DNA from: an uncultured Methanomassiliicoccales archaeon
GTDB lineage: Archaea > Thermoplasmatota > Thermoplasmata > Methanomassiliicoccales > Methanomethylophilaceae
Assembly: GCA_959597175.1 (NCBI GenBank)
Contig: CAUFXM010000005.1
Span: forward strand, 62,001 to 126,000
Direction: 5' to 3'
Length of the DNA: 64,000 nucleotides
The position numbers were made by a program, and so were the translations under genes. Shown one piece after another: positions 41,335-50,147 of this stretch; position 1 is the first letter of the stretch, and every line of letters starts with the position of its first letter. The notes beneath the pieces were generated by a model. That model did not search any database, had not been told where the DNA came from, and was given only the letters and a program-made list of their open reading frames with translations.

Positions 41335-43160
41335 CTGGATCCCTCCAGGATGGACATCAGCGCGTCCATGTCCAGTCCCGCCTCGAAGACGTCGGCCAGC
41401 CTCTCGATGTTGTCCTCCACGATGTCGTCGTAGTCCCTGGTCTCAGACGTGTCCACCGTCCTGCCGTCGTGGCTGACGAACGAGAGGAAGTACCTCCTGA
41501 ATGGCATGCGGTCGAAGACCCCGTGGAGGTACGTCCCGAACAGCATCTCGTCCTCCCTGACCGACCCCTCCTCCTGCGGGCCGCCGTCGAACCTGTTGGT
41601 GATCCTGAAAAGCGGTCTCTCGTTGACCTCGGACGTCCCCATGTGGAGCTCGTAGCCGGTGACCTCGCCGCCGTCACCGACAAGCATCTCCGCGGTGTTG
41701 TTGACGATCCTCTTCTCGTACGCCCCCCAGCTCGAGGTGTTGTCGAAGAACCCGAGTCCGGGGATGACGGTCCCGGGAACGCCCCCCTCCAGGCCTTCCG
41801 GGTCCCGGAGCTCGCGTCCCATCATCTGGTATCCGCCGCAGATGCCGACGATCGGCACCGTCCCGCGCATGGACCTGAGCCTGTCGGCGATCCCGCGCTC
41901 CTCCATCCACCTCATGTCGTTCACCGTGTTCTTGGTACCTGGGAGCACCACGGCGTCGACACCGTCGAGGTCGGATGCCTGCTCGACGAACACCACCGAC
42001 ACGTCCTCCAGGTATAGTGGGTCGATGTCGGTGAAGTTGGCTATCCTCGGGAACTTGACCACGCCCACGAGGCATTTCCCGTCCCCCTTGGACCTGAGGC
42101 CCCTGAGCGCCTCGGAGTCCTCCGACGGCAGGACGACGTCGGCGTGTGGGATGACGCCGATCACCGGCACGCCCGCCATCCTCTCGAACTCGGGTATGGC
42201 GGACCTGAACCCGTCGGTGCTCCCGCGGATGTTGTTGAAGATGACCCCCTTGATCCTGCGCCTGTCCTCCTCCGGGATGAGCTTGATGGTTCCGAGGGCG
42301 TATGCGAAGGATCCTCCCCAGTCCACGTTCACCACCAGGACCACGTCCGCATCGGCAATCCTGGCCGCGCCCATGTTGGCTATGTCCCTGTCGTAGATGT
42401 TGATCTCCGCTGGGGACCCCGCCCCCTCCATGATCACGTAGTCGTATCTTCCCTTGAGGAAATCAACGTTCTCCCTGACGATGTCCCTGCCGGGGCCCGG
42501 GACGAACTCCCCGTAGTACGATTCCACATCGTAGTCCGCGTATGGCTGGCCGCGCACCATGACCTGGGACACCGTGTCCCCTTTGGGTTTGAGGAGGATC
42601 GGGTTCATGTGGCTGTCCGGGTTCTTCAGGCCTGCCGCCTTGCACTGCAGGGTCTGTATCATCGCGATCTCGGATCCGCCCATGGTCACCTTGGAGTTCA
42701 GGCTCATGTTCTGGCTCTTGAACGGGGCGACCAGATACCCCCTGCGCATCAGTATCCTGCAGATGGCGGCGACGGTCACGGACTTCCCGGCGTCCGAGGT
42801 GGCTCCGACCACCATCAGGGCCCTGCCCTTCCTGTAGAACCTGGACTTGACCTCTCCGAACACTTCCTTGAAGCGGGGGTCGCCGGCCTCCTTTATGCCC
42901 AGCCGGGCCGCCTCCTCCACGACGAATCTGCAGACCGGGGTGCGGTGGATCAGGAGGCAGTCGGTGCAGTTCCACACCCTCCTCCCTCTTCTGCCCACGA
43001 GCCAGCTGCCCAGGTCCTCGTCTTCGCACGGGTAGAAGGGGCAGTAGCAGAAGGTGCAGTCCTGACCTCTGAAGTGGCACGGGTGGTAGTCGCAGTCGGT
43101 GTTGGAGCCGATCCATCCGGCCTCCAGCTCCTCGTTGACCTTCTTCTTGATGCAGTCCAT
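41331..43160 (-). CDS. cobQ: Cobyric acid synthase with N-terminal cysteine-rich domain
   Basis: 609 residues. Amidates side chains b, d, e and g of adenosylcobyrinic acid a,c-diamide. An N-terminal Cys-rich small domain of about 75 residues (CHFRGQDCTFCYCPFYPCED ... WNCTDCLLIH) precedes the ATPase domain (GATSDAGKSVT at about 123, FKSQNMSLNSKVT, MEGAGSPAEINIYDRDIANMG). The class I glutaminase domain has its Cys in GICGGYQMMG (about 441) and His in TYLHGVF. Cys-rich domains of this kind occur with corrinoid genes in methanogens and probably bind metal. Start ATG 43160 gives the conserved MDCIKKKVNEELE. Confidence 0.94.
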   Translation of the reverse strand: MDCIKKKVNEELEAGWIGSNTDCDYHPCHFRGQDCTFCYCPFYPCEDEDLGSWLVGRRGRRVWNCTDCLLIHRTPVCRFVVEEAARLGIKEAGDPRFKEVFGEVKSRFYRKGRALMVVGATSDAGKSVTVAAICRILMRRGYLVAPFKSQNMSLNSKVTMGGSEIAMIQTLQCKAAGLKNPDSHMNPILLKPKGDTVSQVMVRGQPYADYDVESYYGEFVPGPGRDIVRENVDFLKGRYDYVIMEGAGSPAEINIYDRDIANMGAARIADADVVLVVNVDWGGSFAYALGTIKLIPEEDRRRIKGVIFNNIRGSTDGFRSAIPEFERMAGVPVIGVIPHADVVLPSEDSEALRGLRSKGDGKCLVGVVKFPRIANFTDIDPLYLEDVSVVFVEQASDLDGVDAVVLPGTKNTVNDMRWMEERGIADRLRSMRGTVPIVGICGGYQMMGRELRDPEGLEGGVPGTVIPGLGFFDNTSSWGAYEKRIVNNTAEMLVGDGGEVTGYELHMGTSEVNERPLFRITNRFDGGPQEEGSVREDEMLFGTYLHGVFDRMPFRRYFLSFVSHDGRTVDTSETRDYDDIVEDNIERLADVFEAGLDMDALMSILEGSR

Positions 43161-43195
43161 GGCTGGGTCTCCCGGTGATGGATGGGTAATCCCGC

Positions 43196-43204
43196 TCATT
43201 AAGC
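43196..43204 (-). promoter_or_regulatory. TATA-like element for cobQ
   Basis: GCTTAATGA on the minus strand, about 40 nt before the cobQ ATG. No cobalamin riboswitch fold was recognised in the spacer. Confidence 0.4.
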
Positions 43205-43316
43205 TTCGTCTGGCACGGCAGTCCGCGGCGGACGGTCCCGGGGGTTTTCGGACGGTCCCCATGGAATCTGGCTATGTGGTCCAGCAGGTACCTTTTTCGG
43301 TCAACCCGGGGAGTCG

Positions 43317-43325
43317 TTTATAAAT
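43317..43325 (+). promoter_or_regulatory. TATA box for SbcD-like/YhaN-like operon
   Basis: TTTATAAAT centred 27 nt before the ATG at 43348 (leaderless). Confidence 0.65.
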
Positions 43326-43347
43326 GACGTACCTCTAGCAACATGTT

Positions 43348-44535
43348 ATGGGAGCACACTGCAGATTCATCCATTGCGCGGACCTGCATCTTGGAAGCAG
43401 GTTCAAGGGCGTCCGTGCCAGGGACGAGGCCGAGGGGGAGAGGATGACCGAGTCCGTTTTCGGATCGTTCTCCAGGATCGTCGACCTGGCGAGGTCCGAG
43501 GGGGTCGACTTCATGGTGATAGCCGGGGATGCCTTCGACGAGTCGACCATCACCCCCTCGACGAGGCACCGTTTCGTCTCGGAGCTGGCGAGGCTGGGGG
43601 TCCCGTGCTTCATCGCGAGGGGGAACCATGATCCGCACACCTCATGGGAGGAGAGCATCCCGTACCCGGGGAACGTCCACGAGTTCGGGACGGAGCCCGA
43701 ATCGGTCACGGTTGACGGGCTGGATGGTGTGGAGATAGTGGGGGTCAGTTTCGCCGATTGGCACGAGGAGCGCAACCTGCCCGCCATGATCCACGGCGAC
43801 CCAGATATGTTCACGGTGGCGTGCATGCACTGCGACGTGGACTCGGATGGGGCACAATACGCCTACTCCCCCTGCCGTCTCACAGACATGTCGGGCAGGG
43901 GCGTGGACTACTGGGCGATCGGGCACGTGCACAAAAGGGCGGTCCTGTCCGTGCATCCGTACGTGGTCTACCCGGGGAACATACAGGGCAGGAAGGTCAC
44001 CGAGTCCGGTGAGAAAGGGTGCTACCTTGTCACCGTGGACGATGGGGCGGTCTCGGAACTTAGGTTCGTGGCGACACAGGGCATCGTCTGGAGGGACGAG
44101 ACGGTGGACATCACGGGGAAGGACCTGCAGACGATGCTGGAGGGGCTCTCGGGGACCGTCGGAAAGGGGGACATAGTCAGGATAACTTTCGAGGGCTCCG
44201 GCGGACTTGACCGGATGCTCAGGACCCAGGGGGCGGATGTCGCGGCGACGGTGGAGTCGGCCACCGGGTGCAGGGTGTGCGACATGGTCGTCAGGACCGT
44301 CCCCGAGGTGGACATGGGCGCCAGGGCCGGCGGTTCCGACATGGTGGCCAAGGTGATCCAGGCCGGGGACAGGCTCGCTGCCGCCCCGAGGGAGGAGATA
44401 CTCGCGAGGATACTGTCCAACCCTGTCGCCAAGGCCCACGGGGACTTCTTCAGGTCGATGACAGACGAGGAGCTGAGGGACATGGTCAAACGGGCGACCG
44501 GGGCCCTGGTCGCGAGGCTGGAGGTATCGTCATGA
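43348..44535 (+). CDS. SbcD/YhaO-like metallophosphoesterase (DNA repair exonuclease family)
   Basis: 395 residues. Calcineurin-like phosphoesterase with the Mre11/SbcD metal motifs: FIHCADLHLGS (Asp-x-His), VIAGDAFDES, ARGNHDPHTSW, CMHCDV and WAIGHVHKRAV. The family processes DNA ends with an SMC-like ATPase partner. In the YhaO-YhaN type, as here, the partner is encoded next. The gene is distinct from archaeal Mre11-Rad50, usually linked to herA-nurA, which is absent here. Its stop overlaps the ATPase start (ATGA), so the two are made together. Confidence 0.88.
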   Translation: MGAHCRFIHCADLHLGSRFKGVRARDEAEGERMTESVFGSFSRIVDLARSEGVDFMVIAGDAFDESTITPSTRHRFVSELARLGVPCFIARGNHDPHTSWEESIPYPGNVHEFGTEPESVTVDGLDGVEIVGVSFADWHEERNLPAMIHGDPDMFTVACMHCDVDSDGAQYAYSPCRLTDMSGRGVDYWAIGHVHKRAVLSVHPYVVYPGNIQGRKVTESGEKGCYLVTVDDGAVSELRFVATQGIVWRDETVDITGKDLQTMLEGLSGTVGKGDIVRITFEGSGGLDRMLRTQGADVAATVESATGCRVCDMVVRTVPEVDMGARAGGSDMVAKVIQAGDRLAAAPREEILARILSNPVAKAHGDFFRSMTDEELRDMVKRATGALVARLEVSS

Positions 44536-46670
44536 GGATCACAAGGGTGTCCATAGGGTCCTTCGGAGCGTTGAGGGACAGGACCTACGACGTGTCTCCG
44601 GGGATGACGGTGTTCCACGGCCCCAACGAGTCCGGAAAGACCACGGTGATGGAGTTCATACGCTCGGCGATGGTTCCCACGAGGAAGAGGACCTATCCGG
44701 CCAGGTCGAAGGGCGACTCGGGGACACTGGCGTTCGACGATTCCGGGGGCCATAACATAATGCGCATCGAGGGCAGGGATCGCGCCGGCGACGTCCCCGA
44801 CCTGCCGGCGGGGGTCGGCGACCCGGACCTGTACAGGTCCGTGTTCGCCATGGACCAGAGGGGTCTGGACGACGAGGGGGCGGTCGGAGGGGAGATCCGC
44901 AGCAGGTTTCTCACGGTCCCCGGCGGCGAGGCGATGCCCGCCGCGCGCGGGTGGGCCGAGAAGGAGATATCGGATGTGATGGGCCGGAGATCCAACTCGC
45001 CCAGCAGGGTGCTGGGACTGAGCTTGGAGGCGGAATCCAACAGGGCCGCCCTTGCGGAGGCGCGGAGGGATGTCGATGCGTACGGCGATCTGGCGTCCAG
45101 AAGGGACAGTCTCGAGGAGGAGTTGGAAGGTCTGAGGGAGGCGTCCAGCGCCTCCATGGAGGACAAGAGGGTCCACGACCTGTACGAGGCCCAGCGGGCC
45201 AACTACGACGCCCTCTCGCATCTGGGTGCCTCGCTGGCAGGCCTGGGGACGTTCAGGGAGGTCACCGACGCCGACCGCGCGGAGCTCGCCCGCCTGCAAG
45301 GCGACCTGTCCGCGAAGGAGGCGGCCAGGAGGGCGCTGGAGGACCAGAGAGGGTCCATGGACAGGGATCTGATGGGCGCAGACCGCAGGAGGGTGGCGTC
45401 CTGCGCGGGCAGGATAGACCAGCTGCCCGGGAGGCTGGAGTCGTACAGGGACGACGTCAGGAGGCTGTCTTTGATTCCCGTAGGCGACCAGCGCAGGACG
45501 GTCGAGAGCAGGGTCAGACGCATGAACCCCCTGGTCTACATCGGGGCAGTCCTTGCCATCGCAGGCCTCGTCGGGGCGATGTTCAGCCTCTACACCCTGG
45601 CGCTGACCGCAGTGGGAGCGGTCATAGCCGCGGTCGGAGTGTCGCGTCCCCAGTACCGCACGGTCGTAACGGACGTCGCGGGCCCGGACCCCGGATTGGC
45701 GGAGACATGCGACAGGCTAGAGGCATCCGTCCGGGACTTCGAGTCAGACGTCTCGTCCCTGATGGCAGATGTCGGTCTGGTCAGCAGGGGGCCGGAGGCC
45801 GACGTGGCAACGCTCGTCGCGGTGAGGGATGCATCCGCGTCCATCGGCAGGACCGAGACGGACCTCATGAAGGCTAAGCTCGCGCACACGGAGGCTGAGG
45901 CCTCCATGGCCAGGTTCGTGTCCGGGTTCGGAGGCCCCGACGGATTCGAGGAGTGCTCCCGCAGGACCGCCGAGGCCGCTGGCCTCAGATCCAGGATCGC
46001 CACGATTCGCAGGGCGATAGAGGCCTCCGGGCTGGATCCGGACCTTCCCGAGTGCCCGGTCGAGTACCGTGGCTTCGGGACCGAGGACATAGAGCGCGTG
46101 AGCAGGGAGCTGGGCGAGACCGAGAGGTCCATGAGGGCGATACTGGACGCCGACGGGGTCGAGAGGCTGATGGACAGGGCGGTGGAGCTGGATTCCGAGA
46201 TGTCCTCGGCACTGGTGGACGGTGCCGTAGCGCTGCTGGCGCTGAGCATCGCAGACGACGCCTGCGAAGACATCTACTCCACCGTGCAGCCGGGAGTCAT
46301 CTCGACGGCCGACAGGTATCTGGGGATGATGACGGGCGGCAGATACAGCATCGACACGAATCCGATGACGAAGGACCTGTCGGTCAGGTCCGGGGACACG
46401 GTGAAGGACATCGGGATGTGGAGCTCGGGACTCAGGGCGCAGGTGCTCCTCTCCGTGAAGCTGGCGGTGGCCAGGGAGATGGGAGGAGGGGAGGTCCCCG
46501 TGATCCTTGACGATGTGCTTCTCCCCTTCGACTCCGAGAGGAAGGCAGGGGCCTGCAGGGCACTGGCGGAGGTCTCATCGGAGATGCAGGTGCTGATGTT
46601 CACATGCGACTCCGAGACGGCCTCGATCTGCAGGGGGATCCCCGGGGTCGAGGTGGTCGACATGGCGTGA
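44532..46670 (+). CDS. YhaN-like AAA ATPase with coiled coil and central hydrophobic hairpin
   Basis: 712 residues. SbcC/Rad50-related ATPase split by coiled coils: Walker A FHGPNESGKTTVMEF (about 30-44), Q-loop region FAMDQRGLDDEG, coiled-coil segments (ASRRDSLEEELEGLREASSA and later), and C-terminal signature SSGLRAQVLLSVKLAVA with Walker B VPVILDDVLLPFDSE (about 655). In the middle, two adjacent membrane-type helices (about 333-371, YIGAVLAIAGLVGAMFSLY) replace the zinc hook, as in the YhaN family. It probably powers the SbcD-like nuclease and may be membrane-associated. ATG overlaps the preceding stop. Confidence 0.88.
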   Translation: MRITRVSIGSFGALRDRTYDVSPGMTVFHGPNESGKTTVMEFIRSAMVPTRKRTYPARSKGDSGTLAFDDSGGHNIMRIEGRDRAGDVPDLPAGVGDPDLYRSVFAMDQRGLDDEGAVGGEIRSRFLTVPGGEAMPAARGWAEKEISDVMGRRSNSPSRVLGLSLEAESNRAALAEARRDVDAYGDLASRRDSLEEELEGLREASSASMEDKRVHDLYEAQRANYDALSHLGASLAGLGTFREVTDADRAELARLQGDLSAKEAARRALEDQRGSMDRDLMGADRRRVASCAGRIDQLPGRLESYRDDVRRLSLIPVGDQRRTVESRVRRMNPLVYIGAVLAIAGLVGAMFSLYTLALTAVGAVIAAVGVSRPQYRTVVTDVAGPDPGLAETCDRLEASVRDFESDVSSLMADVGLVSRGPEADVATLVAVRDASASIGRTETDLMKAKLAHTEAEASMARFVSGFGGPDGFEECSRRTAEAAGLRSRIATIRRAIEASGLDPDLPECPVEYRGFGTEDIERVSRELGETERSMRAILDADGVERLMDRAVELDSEMSSALVDGAVALLALSIADDACEDIYSTVQPGVISTADRYLGMMTGGRYSIDTNPMTKDLSVRSGDTVKDIGMWSSGLRAQVLLSVKLAVAREMGGGEVPVILDDVLLPFDSERKAGACRALAEVSSEMQVLMFTCDSETASICRGIPGVEVVDMA

Positions 46671-46724
46671 GCTCACGCCGTTAAACAACTTAGAAACCGT
46701 TTCTCCGTTCACTTTTCAATCATC

Positions 46725-46734
46725 TTTATAAATA
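46725..46734 (+). promoter_or_regulatory. Strong TATA box for dnaG
   Basis: TTTATAAATA. Transcription near 46758 would give a leader of about 220 nt, the longest in the window. The leader (46758-46977) shows no reading frame or RNA family I recognise except the structures at its 3' end. Confidence 0.6.
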
Positions 46735-46944
46735 ACATATCCATACGGACATTCCAAGGGAAGCACTATCACATTCCTGTCACATCATCACAATCATCAC
46801 TCGCCTTGAATGCGGCGAACACCGGCGACACGCGGGCAACGGGGCTCCGACCTGGCAAATGACGTGTATGCGGTTTGGTTAAACGAGACGCACAGCGGGA
46901 AGCGGTCCCGCGGGAGTGCGCTGAAGGATACAGCAGGAGCAGAA

Positions 46945-46974
46945 GTGTTCTCCCCTCCAACACCCAGGAGGGTG
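46945..46974 (+). promoter_or_regulatory. Competing hairpins over the dnaG ribosome-binding site
   Basis: GTGTT/AACAC (46945-46949 with 46959-46963), CCCTCC/GGAGGG (46953-46958 with 46967-46972) and CACCC/GGGTG (46961-46965 with 46970-46974) cannot all form together. The last two hide the AGGAGG ribosome site 6 nt before the ATG; the first exposes it. Confidence 0.5.
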
Positions 46975-46977
46975 CTC

Positions 46978-48543
46978 ATGAATATAGATCCAAACACAAC
47001 GAAGTACATGGTTAAAGCGAAGATCAACGCCGACGGAATCGTCGAGAAACCTGATGTGGTCGGTGCGATCTTCGGACAGACCGAGGGTCTTCTGGGAGAT
47101 GACCTGGACCTGAGGGACCTCCAGAAATCCGGTAGGATCGGCAGGATCGAGGTCGAGGTCACGTCGAAGGGCGGCAAATCCGAGGGAATCATCTACATGT
47201 CCTCCAGCCTGGACCAGGTGGAGACCGTCATCCTCGCATCCGCCCTGGAGACCGTGGACCGCGTCGGTCCCTGTAAGGCCTCCATCCACGTTCTCGGTAT
47301 CGAGGACGTCAGGGTCACCAAGAGGGAGAAGGTCGTGGAGAGGGCCAAGGAGCTGCTCAACGAGCTCATCAAGCAGTCCAAGGGCACCAGCGTGGACCTG
47401 ACGGCCAGCGTCAGGCAGAGCGTCCAGGTCGAGGAGATCACCACCTACGGGAAGGACAGGTGCCCCGCCGGGCCCAACGTGAAGGACTCCGAGGCGATCA
47501 TCATCGTCGAGGGCAGATCCGACGTCCTCAACCTCCTCAAGGCCGGCATCAAGAACGCCATAGCCGTCGAGGGCACCAACATCCCCAAGACCGTCCAGGA
47601 CCTGTCCCGCGAGAGGGTCGCGACCGCGTTCGTCGACGGGGACAGGGGAGGCGAGCTCATCCTCAGGGAGCTCTTCCAGGTCGCAGAGGTCGACTTCGTC
47701 GCCCGTGCGCCCCGCGCCCACGAGGTCGAGGAGCTCACCGCCAAGCAGATCATCAAATGCCTCAGGAACAAGGTCCCCGGCGACCAGTACATGGAGATGA
47801 ACGGCCTGGTCACCGAGCAGAGGTCCCTCGAGGAGATCGAGGAGGACGAGGACCGCGAGGAGCGCCACGAGCGCAGGGAGCGCAGGAAGGACCGCGACGA
47901 GGACCGCGAGGAGCGCCACGAGCGCCGCAGGGACCGCGAGGAGAGGCGCGAGAGGGAGTCCAAGAAGGACCGCTTCAACAACGACGCCATCGACAAGTAC
48001 AGGAAGAAGCGCGACGAGGACGTCCCGAAGGAGACCCCCGAGGTCATCGAGATGCCTCCCGCGGAGAGGTCCCTCGCCGTCAAGAGCGAGACCCACCTGA
48101 TGGTCCGCGACACCCCCGCTGAGCCCGCTGCCCCCGTGGAGGAGCCCGCTGCCCCCGTGGAGGAGCCCGAGAAGCCCAAGGAGGAGAAGCCGAAGAGGGA
48201 GTCCAAGCCCAGGACGCGCAGCAAGAGGACCAGCGACAAGGTCCTCACCCCTGAGCAGGAGATGTACCGCGACATGCTCCTCGATCTCTCCACGACCCAC
48301 AACGCCAAGGTCCTGAACAAGGACAACGAGGTCATCCGCGAGGTCGCGGTCAAGAGCCTGGTCAACTCCCTCAAGGAGGACTCGGAGAACGTCGCATCCA
48401 TCGTCTTCGACGGGGTCATCTCCCAGAGGATCCTGGACGTCTCCGCCGACAAGGGCATCGCCATCGTGGTGGGCACCCGCAAGGGCAACATCACGAAGAT
48501 GCCCGCCGACATCACGATCTGGACGAAGGAAGACCTCTACTGA
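46978..48543 (+). CDS. dnaG: Archaeal DnaG-like primase / exosome subunit
   Basis: 521 residues. Archaeal DnaG has a TOPRIM core and is found both as a minor primase and as the poly(A)-binding subunit of the RNA exosome. Seen here: N-terminal KYMVKAKINADGIVEKPDVV and FGQTEGLLGDDLDLRDLQKSG, TOPRIM motifs AIIIVEGRSDVLNLLKAG (Glu) and VATAFVDGDRGGELI (DxD). The C-terminal half has an unusual Arg/Glu/Asp-rich segment (about 285-345) and a Pro/Glu linker before a conserved end domain. The ATG at 46978 follows AGGAGG; the frame upstream to 46810 is leader. Confidence 0.95.
   Translation: MNIDPNTTKYMVKAKINADGIVEKPDVVGAIFGQTEGLLGDDLDLRDLQKSGRIGRIEVEVTSKGGKSEGIIYMSSSLDQVETVILASALETVDRVGPCKASIHVLGIEDVRVTKREKVVERAKELLNELIKQSKGTSVDLTASVRQSVQVEEITTYGKDRCPAGPNVKDSEAIIIVEGRSDVLNLLKAGIKNAIAVEGTNIPKTVQDLSRERVATAFVDGDRGGELILRELFQVAEVDFVARAPRAHEVEELTAKQIIKCLRNKVPGDQYMEMNGLVTEQRSLEEIEEDEDREERHERRERRKDRDEDREERHERRRDREERRERESKKDRFNNDAIDKYRKKRDEDVPKETPEVIEMPPAERSLAVKSETHLMVRDTPAEPAAPVEEPAAPVEEPEKPKEEKPKRESKPRTRSKRTSDKVLTPEQEMYRDMLLDLSTTHNAKVLNKDNEVIREVAVKSLVNSLKEDSENVASIVFDGVISQRILDVSADKGIAIVVGTRKGNITKMPADITIWTKEDLY
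47845..47925 (+). repeat. 30-bp direct repeat with 51-bp period in dnaG
   Basis: Perfect copies at 47845-47874 and 47896-47925 encode DEDREERHER. They lie within a longer Arg/Glu/Asp-rich low-complexity region, consistent with recent tandem duplication. Confidence 0.85.
48121..48162 (+). repeat. Perfect 21-bp tandem duplication in dnaG
   Basis: Two identical 21-bp units, each encoding EPAAPVE, in the Pro/Glu linker of DnaG. Confidence 0.9.
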
Positions 48544-48551
48544 GGATCCAC

Positions 48552-50066
48552 ATGACAGAGAAGAGACCCGTCGAGACCTGGGAGGACTTCGCGTCGATGT
48601 CCTCCACGGAGGAGATACAGATCCCCGCGGACCCCCTGGACAGGGTGCTGGGGCAGGAGGAGGCGATCGAGCTTGCGAAGATCGCCGCCAAGCAGCGCAG
48701 GCACCTCCTCCTGGTCGGTCCCCCGGGGACCGGCAAGTCGATGATAGCCCGGGCCCTGTCCATGAACCTCCCGCAGCCTAGCCAGGAGATCAGGGTGGTC
48801 AAGAACCCCGAGAACCCGGAGAGGCCGTTCCTCGAGGTGCTGGACGCCGACGAGGTGGAGAGGGAGGAGAGCATCCGTGCCGAATCCGTGGGCGTGCTCC
48901 TGAAGCCGTAGGACGCTCCGACGAACGTCGCTGAGCACCTTGGATACAGGTGCAAGCACTGCGGGAAGTACTCCCAGCCCACCGACCTCACCTGCCCCCA
49001 CTGCAGCCAGAGCAAGGTGGAGGGCATGCCCCGCAACAACCCGTTCCAGGACCTCCTGGGCGGGATGCTGGAGGTCGCCATGCCCCAGGCAACCGCAGGG
49101 AAGGAGAAGGTCCACACGACCCGCACCCGCGACGGCACGGAGGAGGTCGTGATATTCGAGAGGGCCGGCGACATGATCCGCATGCTGGATCAGAAGGCCA
49201 TCGACAAGCGCAACGAGCTCCAGAGGACGTCCAGCGAGAAGGTCCTGGTGAAGCTCCACAGGGATCCGTTCGTCCTCGCCACGGGGGCATCCGAGACGGA
49301 GCTCCTGGGAGACGTCAGGCACGATCCCTACGGCGGCCATGAGAAGCTGGGAACGCCCGCGTACGAGAGGATCGTCGCGGGGGCGGTCCACGAGGCCCAC
49401 GAGGGGGTCCTCTTCATAGACGAGATATCCCATCTCGGCGACCTTCAGAGGTACATCCTCACGGCCATGCAGGAGAAGACCTTCCCGATAGTCGGCAGGA
49501 ACCCGCAGTCCGCAGGGGCCAGCGTCAAGGTCGACGACGTGCCTTGCGACTTCATCCTGGTTGCGGCGTGCAACATACAGGACCTGGAGAACATACTGTC
49601 CCCGCTGAGGTCCAGGATCATCGGCGGAGGGTACGAGGTGCTGGTGGACATCGCCATGCCAGACACCCCCCGCAACCGTGCCAAGTACGCCCAGTTCGTC
49701 GCCCAGGAGGTGAACCTGGACGGGCACATCCCCCACGCCACCGTGGAGGCGGTGGAGCTCATCATCCAGGAGGGCAAGGCCCGCGCCAAGGCCGACAACC
49801 AGGGCAACTCCCTCACGCTCAGGCTGAGGGAGCTGGGAGGACTGATCCGCGCCGCCGGGGACATCGCCGTGATGGAGGGTTCCAGCGTCATCACGGGGGA
49901 CCACATACGCAGGGCCCTCAGGCGCTCCAGGAGCGTGGAGGAGCAGATCAGGGAGAGGTACGGATCCTACAACAAGGGTCTGTCCAAGGATGTCACGTCC
50001 GCCCAGAAGGAGAGGTCGTCGTACTACTTCCAGACCGAGCATCTCGACGACACGATGTTCAACTAA
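48552..50066 (+). CDS. Lon-like AAA+ ATPase with zinc ribbon and in-frame amber codon (probable pyrrolysine)
   Basis: 505 codons from ATG 48552 to TAA 50064-50066, with an in-frame TAG as codon 120. Read through, it is one coherent protein. Walker A GPPGTGKS (56-63) precedes the TAG in LLKP-TAG-DAPTNVAEH. A zinc ribbon follows (CKHC 134/137, CPHC 148/151), then Walker B VLFIDEISHL (D290, E291), the sensor region CNIQDLENILSPLRSRI, and the AAA+ lid (SLTLRLRELGGLIRAAGDIA). It resembles the ATPase part of archaeal LonB, but lacks membrane helices and the Ser-Lys protease domain. It lies 8 nt after dnaG, with GAGG before the ATG. Truncation at the TAG would leave only a Walker A stub. Confidence 0.9.
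48909..48911 (+). other. In-frame TAG codon, probably read as pyrrolysine
   Basis: Codon 120 of the Lon-like ATPase gene. The frame is open for 385 more codons with conserved AAA+ and zinc-ribbon motifs on both sides. Nearly every other gene in the window ends in TGA, so UAG is rare as a stop here. Confidence 0.8.
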
Positions 50067-50068
50067 AC

Positions 50069-50086
50069 GACGGGGGTCACCCCGTC
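50069..50086 (+). terminator. Stem-loop after Lon-like ATPase gene
   Basis: GACGGGG-GTCA-CCCCGTC starts 3 nt after the TAA stop and is followed by CTTACAACCTTT. Confidence 0.5.
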
Positions 50087-50119
50087 CTTACAACCTTTCC
50101 GAGGGTCCTCTCGCTATCA

Positions 50120-50126
50120 TTTTATC
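50120..50126 (+). promoter_or_regulatory. TATA box for surface protein at 50148
   Basis: TTTTATC centred 25 nt before the ATG at 50148 (leaderless). Confidence 0.5.
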
Positions 50127-50147
50127 GGAACACCGCGATGGAGACGC

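Noticed and set aside
43161..43316. Cobalamin riboswitch before cobQ
   Set aside because: No B12-box-like sequence or matching fold was seen in the spacer.
46758..46977. dnaG leader as a hidden SRP RNA or RNase P RNA gene
   Set aside because: None of the conserved helices or loops of these RNAs could be found; only the short hairpins near the ribosome site are clear.
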